In this document: positions 1 through 10,202 of the stretch, in pieces
Numbering within the stretch: position 1 is the stretch's first letter
How the letters are laid out: each line of letters begins with the position of its first letter
NCBI GenBank assembly: GCA_011947345.1
Contig: JAAVTG010000179.1
Span: 169,236 to 233,235 of the forward strand
DNA from: Phytophthora quininea
Lineage: Eukaryota; Oomycota; Peronosporomycetes; Peronosporales; Peronosporaceae
DNA length: 64,000 nucleotides
Direction: 5' to 3'
Notes under the pieces: model-generated
Seen by the model: the letters and a program-made list of their open reading frames with translations, nothing else
The model's database searches: none
Told to the model about the DNA's origin: nothing
Position numbers and translations under genes: made by a program

Positions 1-740
1 TACTGCTCGCGTTGCTGTGTGTGCTGCTGTGCGCGGCGACCGCTCTGGGCCAAGACCTGTACGAGCTGCTTGGAGTGTCGTCGTCGGCCACCGCCAGCCA
101 GATGAAACGCGCCTTCCGCAAGCTCTCGCTCAAGTACCACCCGGACAAGCAGTCGGAGGAGAACCGCGAGGCGATGAAGGAGGAGTTCGTTAAGATCACC
201 AATGGTGCGGGTATTGGTTCGTTAACTTTCAAAACTCATTTACTAAAGAAATCATGATTGGTGTAGCCTATCGCGTGCTGTCGGACCCGGAGCGCCGCGA
301 GAAGTATGATGTCTACGGGATCGCGGACGAGCAAGGCTTCAAGTACGTGGATTTTCCGCCTAATATATATATATTGTGTAGCTTACCAGGCATCTATGAT
401 ACAGAAACTTTGACGAGGCTGCTCGCTTCGCCAATGATGGAGTCGAGGACTCGGTGATGAACTGGATGGGGCTCATAGCCATACTGGCGGTGGGCATCAT
501 CCCCATCGTCATCATGCAGCGCAACCGTACCAAGCCTCTGAAAAAGAGACGTGAGGTATTCGGGGATTTATCCCGCTGGACAAGTGCAATGAGAAACCTA
601 ACTGTTGATTGTTTGGCGTGATGTGGCAGGCCCTACGAAGCCTAGCAAGAAATAGACTCACCAAGTCGGCGGACAAGTCCTTCAACAAGAGCTTTGTCAA
701 GAAGCGCAAAGAATACGTCGACGACTCACTACGTGAGTAG
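1..740 (+). CDS. J-domain (DnaJ/HSP40) membrane protein, 5' partial
   Basis: Four exons join in frame: 1-204, 267-342, 405-555 and 630-740, with GT-AG introns of 62, 62 and 74 nt. The frame is open to the left edge, so the start codon lies outside the window; about 179 residues are visible. The visible N-terminus is a Leu/Ala-rich signal-peptide core ending near ALGQ. It is followed by a J domain (DLYELLGV...) with the diagnostic HPD tripeptide in YHPDK. Exon 3 encodes one membrane helix around [16 protein letters not shown], followed by a very basic tail ([13 protein letters not shown]). J domains stimulate Hsp70 ATPase. Signal peptide plus membrane helix suggests an ER-membrane co-chaperone with the J domain in the lumen (inference). 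The last codons overlap a good donor (GTGAGT at 733), so a further 3' exon is possible. Confidence 0.8.
205..266 (+). other. Intron 1 of J-domain gene
   Basis: GTGCGG...GTGTAG, 62 nt. Removing it restores the conserved [12 protein letters not shown] junction of the J domain. Confidence 0.8.
343..404 (+). other. Intron 2 of J-domain gene
   Basis: GTACGT...ATACAG, 62 nt, with an internal (TA)n run. Splicing keeps the frame through [11 protein letters not shown]. Confidence 0.75.
556..629 (+). other. Intron 3 of J-domain gene
   Basis: GTATTC...TGGCAG, 74 nt. This donor is preferred over the nearby GTGAGG at 551 because it opens a long basic exon ([18 protein letters not shown]) instead of stopping at once. 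Confidence 0.65.
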
Positions 741-987
741 ATATATGGTAGTTCATGGTGGATTGGTGACTCACTCGAATTCCGTTGATGCGCAGACCAA
801 GATTAGAGGGAGTGAGTGTATCCGACACATTTTGCTGCAGAGCTCACGCAAAAACCAAGATGATCTTGCAAAGAATCGACCAAATGTTGTTCTACTGGTG
901 CAAATGCTTGGCATGCTGCTACGTTAGCTCTATTCTACAACGTTTTTCCTGTGTTACCTTCTTCGTGATCACAATTTATTATCAGAC
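741..987. other. Intergenic, convergent 3' ends
   Basis: Lies between the J-domain gene (+) and the helicase gene (-). No convincing coding frame or repeat seen. Confidence 0.5.
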
Positions 988-3903
988 TCAGGGCACGGAA
1001 GCAACGATCTCCATCTTCAGCTCAGCCTTGATTGTTTGGCTATCATCGAGGTCAAGCTCTATAGGTGCATCAATGGTTCCTGGTAGTGCAGCATTGTGGT
1101 CGCAGCCGGAGCAGGTACAGGTTGGACTTCTCGCTTGATCTGCCCGCCAGATTCAGCCTTGACCATGTCAGCCTCTTCAATATCGAGCTCTATGGGCGCG
1201 TCGGCAGTGCCCCGGTGGGCCATGAACGGATTACTGATCGGTAATTCACTTGACGATGGTCGGGCCTCAGTCTTGACTTCCAATTTGACATCGTCATTCT
1301 CTTCGTACTCCAGTTCAATTGGGGCATCGCCGGTGCCAAGAGACAGCGTCGCCAACGTAGGCGCTGACGCTGGAGCGCTCATTGGCATTTCGATTCGATT
1401 GCGTTGGAAAAACTCTGATAAATAAGGATTGCATTCCTCCGAACGTTGGAACTCCTGGACATGCGGACGCATCCACTTAGAGAGAGAATGCCCATGAACA
1501 TTGTCCCGATGCCGCGAGTCGATCAAAATAATTGCTCCGTAGTCTCGACGGTGCCGAATGCAACGCCCTAACGCTTGGTTTAGTGCTCGGAATGCCTGGA
1601 GTGTGTACCACCTCGATCCGTTGACCAGTTTGTCGTCCGAGTGGGACTTGTGGTCCTGGTATTCGCGCTTTAACGATACCAGGAGATCTTTAAAACTGGG
1701 GTATGGGATTCCGACACAAAGCACCGCTCGAGCATTGTCATCTGAGAAGTCGATGCCCTCACTGACTTTACCGCGATATACAGCAAGGAAAATGGCGCCA
1801 CTCTGGCTTGGTTCGTAATTGTAGCTTGTGTTGGTGTCCCAACCGATAGGAGCGTCGCGAGCAGCGGTATGCAAAGCAATTTTACTTTGTATTGGTCAAG
1901 CAGGGCGTCAAACTCTTTCCCCCTGCCCGTGGTTCGCAAAACATTTGCTTGTGCTTTTGAAGCTGCCCCCATAGACCTCTGCGTTGCCAGCGTCCTTTAG
2001 AGTGGCCATTAAAGAGTAAGATGGGAAAAACATCAAAATACCACCTGGAATCACTTGGGCATACTGCAGCAGCAGTTCACCCATTGAATCTTGATACTGA
2101 AAGTTCTGCTGGTTCTTGTAAGTGGATACCAGATCCACCCCTTTGGTCCTGCCATGACTGCTCCAACGAACACTTGCTTACGCATATTCACGACGTGGTT
2201 CGCCTCTAAACGAACCGGAAAATCTACACCAAGCTCACCGGCAAACGAATCCATTGGACTGAGCGTACCTGACGCAAGAATAATGCTGTGCGCCGAGAAC
2301 GCGATGTCCTTGAATACTACGGCGGCACTTAGACACCAAATACATAATTTAGTGTCAATCACTTCGTCCTCTTCTCCGCGCCGCATCTTCTTGGTAATAA
2401 GTAACTTGAAATCATCCGCATCTTTGCCATTGCTACGAAGCATGTAATTCGCGACGGAGACGATTCTTGTGGCTGTACTCAAGGCAAGCGAGGTCAGCAA
2501 AAGCTTATTGCCTGGAGAGTTGAGCATCTGTGATTCGTGCTGAACGATTTCGTCCAGGTCAGCCCCGCATACGTTGTCGAGATCACAGTCTCGTAGCATG
2601 TCCAATGCATCTGGGGTGCTCCACAACAAGTAGCAGTCCTCGTCATCGGGGTCATCCGGATCGGTTACACGCTCAGCATTGCGATTGAACCAATCCCTGA
2701 CCTGGGTCAAGGCCCTGCAGACGACGTCGTAAGCTGGTGGCATCATCTGCGACTCATTCTGCCGGATTACATCGTCGAACGACTTGATAGAAGCCGCCAG
2801 TATGTTGTCGGTTAGTTCAAAGCTGGCGCCGGATCGACAAGTGTCCTCGACGTTGTGTGCTTCGTCCAGCACAACGATGGCATTATTCAGTGTAATACCA
2901 ACAGCCTTCCGAATAATTGGATCTAGAATGTAGTTGTACGGGCAAAAGACGATATGTGCTTTCTCCAGGGCGTTCTTCGAGTAGAAGTACGGACATTCCT
3001 TGCAGCTTGGTGCAGTCTTGGTGATGTCCTCAATATCCCAAATCTGCCGCAAATTGCGGCGCAGTTCAGGGAATGACGTCTGGTTATACGGACATCCTGC
3101 TTCCTCGCCGTCACCTTCTTCTTTTACTGTTTGTTCTTTTGACATTTTCCTCTCCTTCTCCCTCCGCAGCTCTTGGCACTTTTCATTTACGAGACTCGGT
3201 TCATCGTTCACTTTCGGGTTCACACACATGACCCTCTTGGAGCCCAACACACACATCCTCAATTCAGACTCACCAGATAAAATCGGGATATCCGGTGTCG
3301 ACATATAACTCTCGGGACATCCTTTCAGCTCCTTGACCACTTGAGCCAATTGCGAGTGCGTCCGCGAGCAAAAGTAGATTTTCGGCGTCAAAACTGGCTC
3401 ACCTTCGTTCAGACAGTCCGGTCCAAAGACCGCTTGAGTATCTTCACTGTCTTGTTGAGTCTGTTGCTGACTCGGCGGCGTCCATGGGCCCTGCTCTTGT
3501 GTAAGGCTACTAGTAACAGTAGTAGGATAATTTCCTCCTACTGCAGCAGTTCCGTCCTCCCTCTTGACTCTCTTGAGACTCCTCTGTAGCAACTCGAAGG
3601 CATCGTCGTCCCACTTCTGCTCTCGTTCTTGCTGTTGACTTTGTTGCTGTCGTCTCTGTGAATCTCTCTGCATCTTATTAGCTACTTGCTCCTTCACAAA
3701 ATCGCGTTGGAATGTCAAGCACGAGCTCAGGAGCGCCAACGTCTTGCCTGACCCCGTGGGGACTCCACCAATGCGTGCTGCTTGCGCTTCAACGCCGACA
3801 AGGTGCTGCTCATGACCGCCAGCTGCGCAGGGAACGGTCTCTTGCCCGCGGGGAAGGCCACACGGTGCCCCATGATGAGCACGGAAGTCTCACTCACCTC
3901 CAT
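988..3903 (-). CDS. FANCJ: FANCJ/BRIP1-like Fe-S superfamily 2 DNA helicase
   Basis: Start ATG at 3903 (MEVSETSVLIMGHRV); about 972 residues. The Walker A region KQHALVESP...GSGKT, the Fe-S cysteine series (CVNP, NEKC, GCPY, SCKECPYF), FCPYNY, DEAHN, the SGTLSPMDSFAGELG segment, GPKGVDL..YKN, FFPSY, GIPYP and motif VI QALGRCIRHRRDYG occur in the order expected for the XPD/RAD3 family. The KQHxLxESPTGSGK and CVxP/NEKC/WDIE spacing fits FANCJ better than RTEL1 or CHL1. FANCJ is a 5'-3' helicase acting in crosslink repair and on G-quadruplexes. The frame breaks by single bases near 3757-3761 (inside Walker A), 2138-2141, 1986-1990, 1919-1923, 1884-1889 and about 1097; most are in homopolymers, so sequence error is likelier than decay. 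The C-terminal tail carries three DAPIEL repeats (see findings). Confidence 0.85.
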
Positions 3904-3977
3904 CGTCGCTGGACGATAGAAAACAAAATTTTCCTGATTACTAGAAATTTGTATCGACGTGCACCATTTTCTCGAAA

Positions 3978-5040
3978 ATGAAGCGAGTGGAGCGCTGCGC
4001 ACATGTGGACAAGCTTCGAGTTGTCCGCCTCCCATCGGCTATTCTGGCGCTGCCCCACGTCCTGGAACCGATCAACGACTTGTCGTTGACATTAGCAGAA
4101 GTTTTGGACAAGGCAGCAAGAACAGGCCAAGCAAGCTAATCCGCCGAGCTCAAGGCAGTATTCCAACGAGCACTGTGCGTGCGGGCCGCGGCTTCTGCCG
4201 GTCAACTCCACGTTGTTAAGTCTTTTTTAAGACGACGACGAAAGATCGAACATGGCATGGGAGGTTTGTGCAGTAGCGGACAGGAGGCCCAACGTAGCCT
4301 GGAATGCTCCTGAAGCAGCGGCAGACAACGGACACTGCGACGTGGTAGAGTATCTTGCTTTTGAAGTGGACGAGTATCGGGAAGATATGCATTTGAACCT
4401 TCGTCTGTCAGGAGCAAAAATCTTTGGAGGGCACAAGGACGTTGTGGCAATTCTACTGGAGACGTTCCCCTATGCTTGGACACTCGACTAAAGACGTTGG
4501 CAAAGCTTACAAGGCTGCAGCACGTTCGGGTCACGTTAAAGTCTTGTGATTTCTGCAGGAATACAGCGGGTCATATAGCTCGACGGAGACTGTCAGCAAG
4601 GCGTTTAAGTGTGCCGCTACAAGGGGTGCTGTCGATGCTATTGTGTTCCTGTACACGATGGTATCGCGTGAGACTGTTGTCGAAGCAGTTAAATGCGCCG
4701 CTCAGAATTGCGCTGCGAAGTGATGAAGTTCCTGATCGACAAAGAAGTTGTACCTTCGGTGCTGATTGCAGACGCCTCCATCGAAGCGGCCTCCATTGGG
4801 AACATTGCTACCGTGAAACTTTCGTTTGATTGGTGTACCGGAAGCCACGCGATACACGATACTGTACCAGGCATGGCAGATCGGACCCTCGTAAGTAAGT
4901 ACCCATGGATTGAGAAGAAACTTGGAAATTGTGGAGTATTTATGTTTGGAGCAGTATTATTCGCCTGTAGCGTGACAGCAAGTGCTGGATACGACGAAGT
5001 CCGAGCGAGTTGCTGCCGTGCTCCAGGCAGCTTTGAATGA
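3978..5040 (+). pseudogene. Degenerate ankyrin-repeat protein gene
   Basis: An ATG at 3978 opens MKRVERCAHVDKLRVVRLPS and continues LPHVLEPINDLSLTL before a stop at 4137-4139. Pieces in shifting frames follow that carry ankyrin signatures: AAASAGQLHVVKSFL (about 4190), AAADNGHCDVVEYL (about 4320), GHKDVVAILLE (about 4430), AAARSGHVKVL followed by a stop (about 4515), CAATRGAVDAIVFLY (about 4610), and EVMKFLIDKEVV..AASIGNIATVKL (about 4730-4820). This matches the large ankyrin family common in Phytophthora (recalled family pattern). In-frame stops as well as frame changes make real decay more likely here than in the neighbouring genes. It is divergent from the helicase, with only 74 bp between the starts. 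Confidence 0.7.
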
Positions 5041-5262
5041 ATGAAAAGATCGGAAGTATAGTCTCGAGACAACGATAAAATTTATCGTTGTCTCCACATT
5101 TAATGCGGTAAACAAGGTTGGCGTGGCGTGGCACCGAGGAGAATGAAAGAAGGGTGAAGGGTTCCGACTATAGTGCTCGTGGACCATGGTTCAAAAGCAT
5201 TCAGTGTAATAGCTTTGCATTGAGCTTCATAAAGTGTACTACGGGTAGTATCCGTTGCCAGT

Positions 5263-5748
5263 CTACGCAGTATTAGCCGCAGGGTACTTGTCATGGAACT
5301 TTTGCAGGTAGCTCTCGTAGTACTTGTAGTTGGGACTTTTCATCACATCTTCGCCCGTCAGTTTCGTCAGGCCCAACTTCTTGGAGACGACGCTCGGGTC
5401 AACCTTCTTGTTGAGCTGCTTGTCCAGCAGCTTCTCCACCTTGGCATCCTTCTTCATAGCCCTGAGGTACTCCTTTTCGGTTTGAGCGCCGTACACGGTC
5501 GGCTTCTTCATTTGCTTGTTCGCCGAGCGTCGAAGTCGCCAGTATTTGAACCAGCTAATGGGTCCGCGCTCCTCGTTGGTGAGGTCGTCATCGTCCTTGG
5601 CCGTCGACGCGGCAGTACGGAGCATACGCTTGGCGCTGGTCTCGTCGTTGGCCTCCGCCAAGGCGTGAACGGGGGTGTCGGCCAGCACAGCGTTGGTGCA
5701 GGCGATCAGCAGGGTCAAAGCCAGCAGCAGAATGTAGTACGGACGCAT
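5263..5748 (-). CDS. RxLR-dEER secreted effector
   Basis: Intact 161-residue frame. Residues 1-23 form a clear signal peptide (MRPYYILLLALTLLIACTNA, cleavage near VLA). RMLR at 41-44 is a canonical RxLR motif and DDDDLTNEER at 52-61 the dEER motif. The C-terminal domain is Lys-rich and helical (ISWFKYWRL, then EKEYLRAMKKDAKVEKLLDK) and ends with KLGL...SPNYKYYESYLQKF, which resembles the W-motif of the WY fold with Tyr in place of Trp. RxLR proteins are secreted by oomycetes and act inside host plant cells. The host target cannot be told from sequence. It is a single gene with no paralogue in the window. A 13-bp perfect dyad lies about 70 bp upstream. Confidence 0.92.
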   Translation of the reverse strand: MRPYYILLLALTLLIACTNAVLADTPVHALAEANDETSAKRMLRTAASTAKDDDDLTNEERGPISWFKYWRLRRSANKQMKKPTVYGAQTEKEYLRAMKKDAKVEKLLDKQLNKKVDPSVVSKKLGLTKLTGEDVMKSPNYKYYESYLQKFHDKYPAANTA

Positions 5749-5818
5749 GGTGCTGGGTCCTTTGGTCTTGCGTACTTGAGTACTTTGGAGTAGATTAGGA
5801 ACTGTGGTTCCTGGAGGC

Positions 5819-5847
5819 GAAGGCCATGCAAAACTTGCATGGCCTTC
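5819..5847. promoter_or_regulatory. Perfect 13-bp inverted repeat upstream of RxLR gene
   Basis: GAAGGCCATGCAA, a 3-nt loop, then TTGCATGGCCTTC. It sits 71 bp upstream of the effector ATG, in the expected 5'UTR/promoter. It could be a dimeric factor site or an RNA hairpin; function is unknown. Confidence 0.45.
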
Positions 5848-6879
5848 TCCACTCGCCATCCATGGGCCATGACACGCGACGGAAGCCCATCTTTGCGTTG
5901 CCCATCTGAAGATCGGCTTACGGTTTCCTGGTCTGGGAATAAGCAGTGCTGTCGCGTGTGCACGCTCGGAGTTGCAGTGATCGCAGTCTAACTTACTACA
6001 GTAAGTAGAGGAGTCTCCGAACAGTGAGCCAGAGACTTCATAAGCTTGAATCCCGGGGTCAGGCAGTGTCAACAGACTGGAGAAGTGCAGCTAGGATTAC
6101 GAGGAGAACAGGTTGTTCGACGGCGGCGTGCCCCAAGTGCTTCTTACATCACCGACAGTGATATCACTTATGTTCTTGAGTGGAAACTTTTGGGTATTCA
6201 ATATATGGATTATGGAGGATGTTGTTTAAGAAAGTTGCCGAGCATCAAATTGCCCGCTGAATCAGCGGTGCTGATCGGAAGGATTTGCGCTGCCCGTACC
6301 AGGTGCACCATCGGCGATAGCGTAACCCGCGATCAATCAGCTCGTCCAGATCGAGTAACATAAAATGGAATTCTGAAAGTCCTTTAAACTTATGATAAAC
6401 AGCACCAAACCCAAATCGATGCCGGCGGTTTGAGGCCCGTGTGCGGAGCACGCGGACTTTAGCCCCGGATCAAGCATGTCTTATAGCTGGGCCACTGATC
6501 GAGCGAAGCGCGAAAGTTGTGGCTTTAGGCTGGGCGATAGATTTTAGCGCTCTGTGAACTACAGACTCAGAATTCCATTTATGTCATCTCCGTAACCTCG
6601 ATCTCCATAGCTTTTCCCGTCTCTTTGTTAACAAACGGCTGACCAACATGACAGTCTTCGTTTGCCGACGGCGTGCATTTTGTCGGTAGGCGTCTTCGGT
6701 GCACACTCCTCCGTCGACCGGCACCTAGGGAAAAACTGTTCCCAGCAATTGGTCCCGCTTTCCTCTGTTGGTGTCAAGAGAATTTGAAGATGTCAAAAGC
6801 GCAATCGACCACTACTATGTCCAGTGTGTTGGGATCCATTTCGATTACGAGTCTGCTCGCAGCAACCATATCGTGCCGT
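5848..6879. other. Intergenic region between RxLR and amidase genes
   Basis: About 1 kb without a convincing gene. A minus-strand frame at 6245-6451 (LDLDELIDRGLRYRRWCTW) is protein-like but short and lacks recognisable motifs. No tRNA or repeat recognised. Confidence 0.4.
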
Positions 6880-8782
6880 TTATCGGTAGTGCTTTTTCGC
6901 CTCGGCAAGAATGGAGAAGTAAATTTCCGGTTGTTTCTGCTTGGCCGCGTAGAGGTTTTCTGTCGCGTGAGCCAGTCTCAGCATCAAGTTTTCTTGCCAA
7001 TGAGCAGTCTGAAACTGGATTGACATGGGCAGTCCGCGAGAGTCGTAGCCGATAGGAACCGCAATCCCTGGCACGCCAATCAAGTTGCCGTACACACTGA
7101 AGCGGAAAATGTCTCCAAGCTGCTGCACATTTAGCTCGCCCACTGCAAATGCCTCAAATGGAATCTCCGGCGCGGTGATGCCAGTCGACGGGGTCACGAA
7201 CGCGTCCACTTTGCTCAAGACATTCTCCTGGAACTGGCGTAGAGCGAACGCACGAACACGCTGCGCTGCAAGGAAGTCCATGGCCGTGAAGCTACGGCCG
7301 AATGCAAGAACAAGTTGCACTTCCGGAGACATCTCACCGAAATGGTTGTAGTACTGATCCAGATTCTGGGCGAACTCAGCTGAGATCGTGATACTGTGCG
7401 CAACGTGAATCGGCGTTAGGTGGTACAATGGCGTCTCCACCAGCTCAGCTCCGCGAGATTCCAAATCTTGTAGGGCTTTGGTGATCGCTGCTGCGATTTC
7501 TGGTGAGGAATGGTTGGTGTAGTCACTAAAGTACCCAATTCGAACCCCCTTGAGGCTAGAAGTGTCATCAAACGAATGCAAGTCTACTGGTGGTTGAGTC
7601 TTGCCACGAGGGAATGTGGGTTCATCTCCGCCGCTCATGATAGCGTACCCGATGGCTGCGTCACGGACCGAGCCTGCAATCGGACCAACATGAGCGACCG
7701 ATGGGCAGTCTGCTGCAGCCGCAGGTATACGTTGAAAGGTAGGCTTGACTCCGACCACGCCACACAACGAAGAAGGAATCCGAATAGAACCCCCGCCATC
7801 CAAACCTAACGCTAATGGCACCAACCCCGACGCCACTGCTGCTGCTGATCCACTTGATGAGCCACCCGTGTAGCGCGTTGGGTTGTGCGGGTTTCGCACT
7901 GTACCGTAGTGCATATTGTACCCCGTAACACCCGAGCCGATCTCGTGCATATTGGTCGTGCCCAGGATGATCGCTCCAGCCGCGCGAAGTCTTGCTACAG
8001 GCGGGTCATCTTCAGTCGCTGGGTCTTCTTCATAACCAAGGAAGGAAGTTCCCGTGAACATACGATGTCCTTTAATGTGCATCTCATCTTTGATCGCGAT
8101 GGGCACGCCATCAAGAACACCCAACGGCTTTCCACGCGCATATCGCTCTGCCGAAGCCTTGGCTTGCTCCAGAATCTCATCATCGTGCTTTTCCACGAAA
8201 AGATTCAAAGGAAACTCGCTCTGCTGGTTCTTCTCCACAGCAGCAAGTACTGCTTTCGCCACCTGCACTGGTGAGACCTCCCCGAGGCGTAGCGCGATGT
8301 ATAGTCCGCAATGCTCCAGTGCTTGAAAGCTGCGGAACTCTCAGTTCGACGGCCTTTCTTGCTGAATTCCTCAAGTGATGGCTGCTCCGTCGACACCTTG
8401 TCGCTCTCTGTAGGCTCCAGGTACGGATAATACAGCGGCAGATCCGGGATCGATGCAGCAAACCTGCAACAAGCTCGTTAGGTAGATCATTGAAATCCTA
8501 GATCTACAGCCCCGTACTTGCGGACTTCTAGGATCTTATTGTCTTTAGCCAACTGGTTGCATAGGATGCGGCCAAGCACGGGCAGTCTCGCTACAAACGC
8601 CAGTAGCTGCAGTGGCTTCCCATAGAGCACGGGCGCTTCCAAGTCTGCCAGATCGTAGTGGGCGCGCTCCTTCCACTGCTGCTTGAGCACGTCCAGTGGG
8701 GGAGATGCTCGCGCTCCCCCAGCATCAGTAGCGCGCTGGACAGCAGCAGCACCACCGCCACGGCAACGGACGAAGACACCAT
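6880..8782 (-). CDS. Amidase-signature hydrolase, FAAH-like
   Basis: Two exons, 8782-8518 and 8463-6880, about 616 residues, close to plant fatty acid amide hydrolase length. The N-terminus is a hydrophobic anchor ([18 protein letters not shown]). The catalytic Lys is in PIAIKDE. The Ser nucleophile region is [16 protein letters not shown] and the cis-Ser segment is [13 protein letters not shown], completing the Ser-cisSer-Lys triad. The family hydrolyses amides; FAAH members cleave N-acylethanolamines at membranes. The specific substrate here is inference. Two single-base losses break the frame: G run 8698-8702 (HLPPLDVL junction) and C run 8280-8283 (YASGEVSPVQ junction), both homopolymers and probably errors. 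The start is the first ATG before the anchor. Confidence 0.85.
8464..8517 (-). other. Intron of FAAH-like amidase
   Basis: On the minus strand GTACGG...TTGCAG, 54 nt, with a CTAAC branch-like site. Splicing joins EVRK to [17 protein letters not shown] in frame; without it the frame stops. Confidence 0.75.
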
Positions 8783-8909
8783 CGACCACACCTAGAGAAG
8801 ATTACAAAGTGAGCCACTTGAGTCCGTCCAGGACTCAGATCTGATACAACAGTTGACGTCGACTTTTCACGGCAGGCTCAGCTCATTGACAAGAGACCGT
8901 CGAGACCGA

Positions 8910-10037
8910 ATGCCTTCCTTGGCCGCTCCTGGCTCGCTCTTGAGCTCCGTGGTGACGCAGGCCTCGGCCGTGCAGGCCGCTCGCTCGCGGTTGCTGTCGA
9001 CCGCGCCGTCGCTGGAGGTGGACGAGGTCGACGACGACAACGCCGAGCTGCAGTCGCTGTCGTCCTCGGCGTCCTCTCGCCACACTTCGCACTCGAACTG
9101 CGAGTCGTGTGCCCAGCTGGAGACGGAGTTCGCAGGCGCCGTGCTGTTCGTCGAGTCGTACCAGGGCCCACACCGCATCCTGACGCAGGAGAACTCGACG
9201 CCCAAGAAGGACTTCTATGCCTTCTACCAGCAGGCCACAGTCGGGCCCTGCCCCAATACGACACCGCCCACTGGACTCAGCAAACTGGAGCTCTCCAAGT
9301 GGGAGAAATGGAGGAATCTCGGTAGTATGACAAGACAGGAAGCCATGAAGAGATACACCACGGCACTGGACAACCTCGTGGACGACTGGCGACGCAGTGC
9401 CAATTTGAGGAGTGCGACGGACCCCAGGAGCAGCTCGATGGGGGTTGCTGATGCAAGAAATCGATCCGTGTCGGAGGTAGGGCCCATGACACCCAGTCGC
9501 CGCATGAAGAAGTCCACCAGCATGTTTGAGCGGTTACCACGCATCTACGACGAGCTGGGGGAGCTGCAGGAACGCGTCGAGGACGAGTCCAAGAAACGAG
9601 ATGAGCTGGAAGCCCATTTGCTGCACTTTACAAGAGAAAACCGCTCCATGTTCTCACAGCAAGTAGAGCAGGTGGAGCAGATCCGCAACAGTCTCGTGTC
9701 GCTGGTCAAGAATTTGGAAGACGACGTCAATCACCACTCGACTGAACTGCAGCGAATAGCCAAACGACAGCAGGAATTGACTGCTCTGGCAGAGAATTCA
9801 ATCCTGCTGGCTGCAGAGGCTCGAGTGCAGCAGATTCTGCGGATTGTACGCGGCTGGTTTCGGAACCGCACCACCCGGACGGCGGTGATCGTGCTGGTGG
9901 GACTGCGTGTGTGGCATTTCTTGCGCCGTCGCCGTCTCCCGCAGTTCCTGGCCCAACTTCTTATCCGCTGGCTCGCAAAGGTCTCGACGTTGGATGCCCA
10001 GCCTCAACTGGCAAGCACTGCTGCTTCTCGTAGCTAA
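8910..10037 (+). CDS. Acyl-CoA-binding domain protein, tail-anchored (ACBD5-like)
   Basis: 375 residues from the first ATG; the upstream extension lacks an ATG. Residues about 70-160 hold an acyl-CoA-binding domain: FYAFYQQATVGPC, then LSKWEKWRNLGSMTRQEAMKRY, matching the YxxYKQAT and KWxAWxxL..EAMxxY signatures. A coiled coil follows (YDELGELQERVEDESKKRDE to about residue 300). Near the C-terminus is one hydrophobic helix (TAVIVLVGLRVWHFL) flanked by Arg, so the protein is probably tail-anchored with the acyl-CoA domain in the cytosol. This layout matches ACBD4/5-type proteins of peroxisomes and the ER. I saw no clear FFAT motif. The start is 127 bp from the divergent amidase start. The frame is intact. 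Confidence 0.85.
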   Translation: MPSLAAPGSLLSSVVTQASAVQAARSRLLSTAPSLEVDEVDDDNAELQSLSSSASSRHTSHSNCESCAQLETEFAGAVLFVESYQGPHRILTQENSTPKKDFYAFYQQATVGPCPNTTPPTGLSKLELSKWEKWRNLGSMTRQEAMKRYTTALDNLVDDWRRSANLRSATDPRSSSMGVADARNRSVSEVGPMTPSRRMKKSTSMFERLPRIYDELGELQERVEDESKKRDELEAHLLHFTRENRSMFSQQVEQVEQIRNSLVSLVKNLEDDVNHHSTELQRIAKRQQELTALAENSILLAAEARVQQILRIVRGWFRNRTTRTAVIVLVGLRVWHFLRRRRLPQFLAQLLIRWLAKVSTLDAQPQLASTAASRS

Positions 10038-10202
10038 ACCGGACCAAAGCGGTTCTCTCCACTTCGGTACTTTCATATTTTTGCAAATGTAAGTTGTAGT
10101 TGTGATTCCCAAGAAACATTGTGTATTTGGCAATGACGGAACAAAAGGTAACAGCAGGACTCCGCTACCTCTAAAACAGTCGTGGCAGTCCGAGTTTCCG
10201 CA

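Noticed and set aside
5749..6072. N-terminal extension of the RxLR frame (269 residues)
   Set aside because: The internal Met at 5748 directly precedes a strong signal peptide, and the extension contains the hairpin and no conserved motif.
6400..6540. Possible tRNA-like segment
   Set aside because: No cloverleaf with matching acceptor, A box and B box could be drawn.
8853..8909. Upstream start of the acyl-CoA-binding protein
   Set aside because: Begins at TTG; the first ATG is at 8910 and the extra 19 residues have no support.
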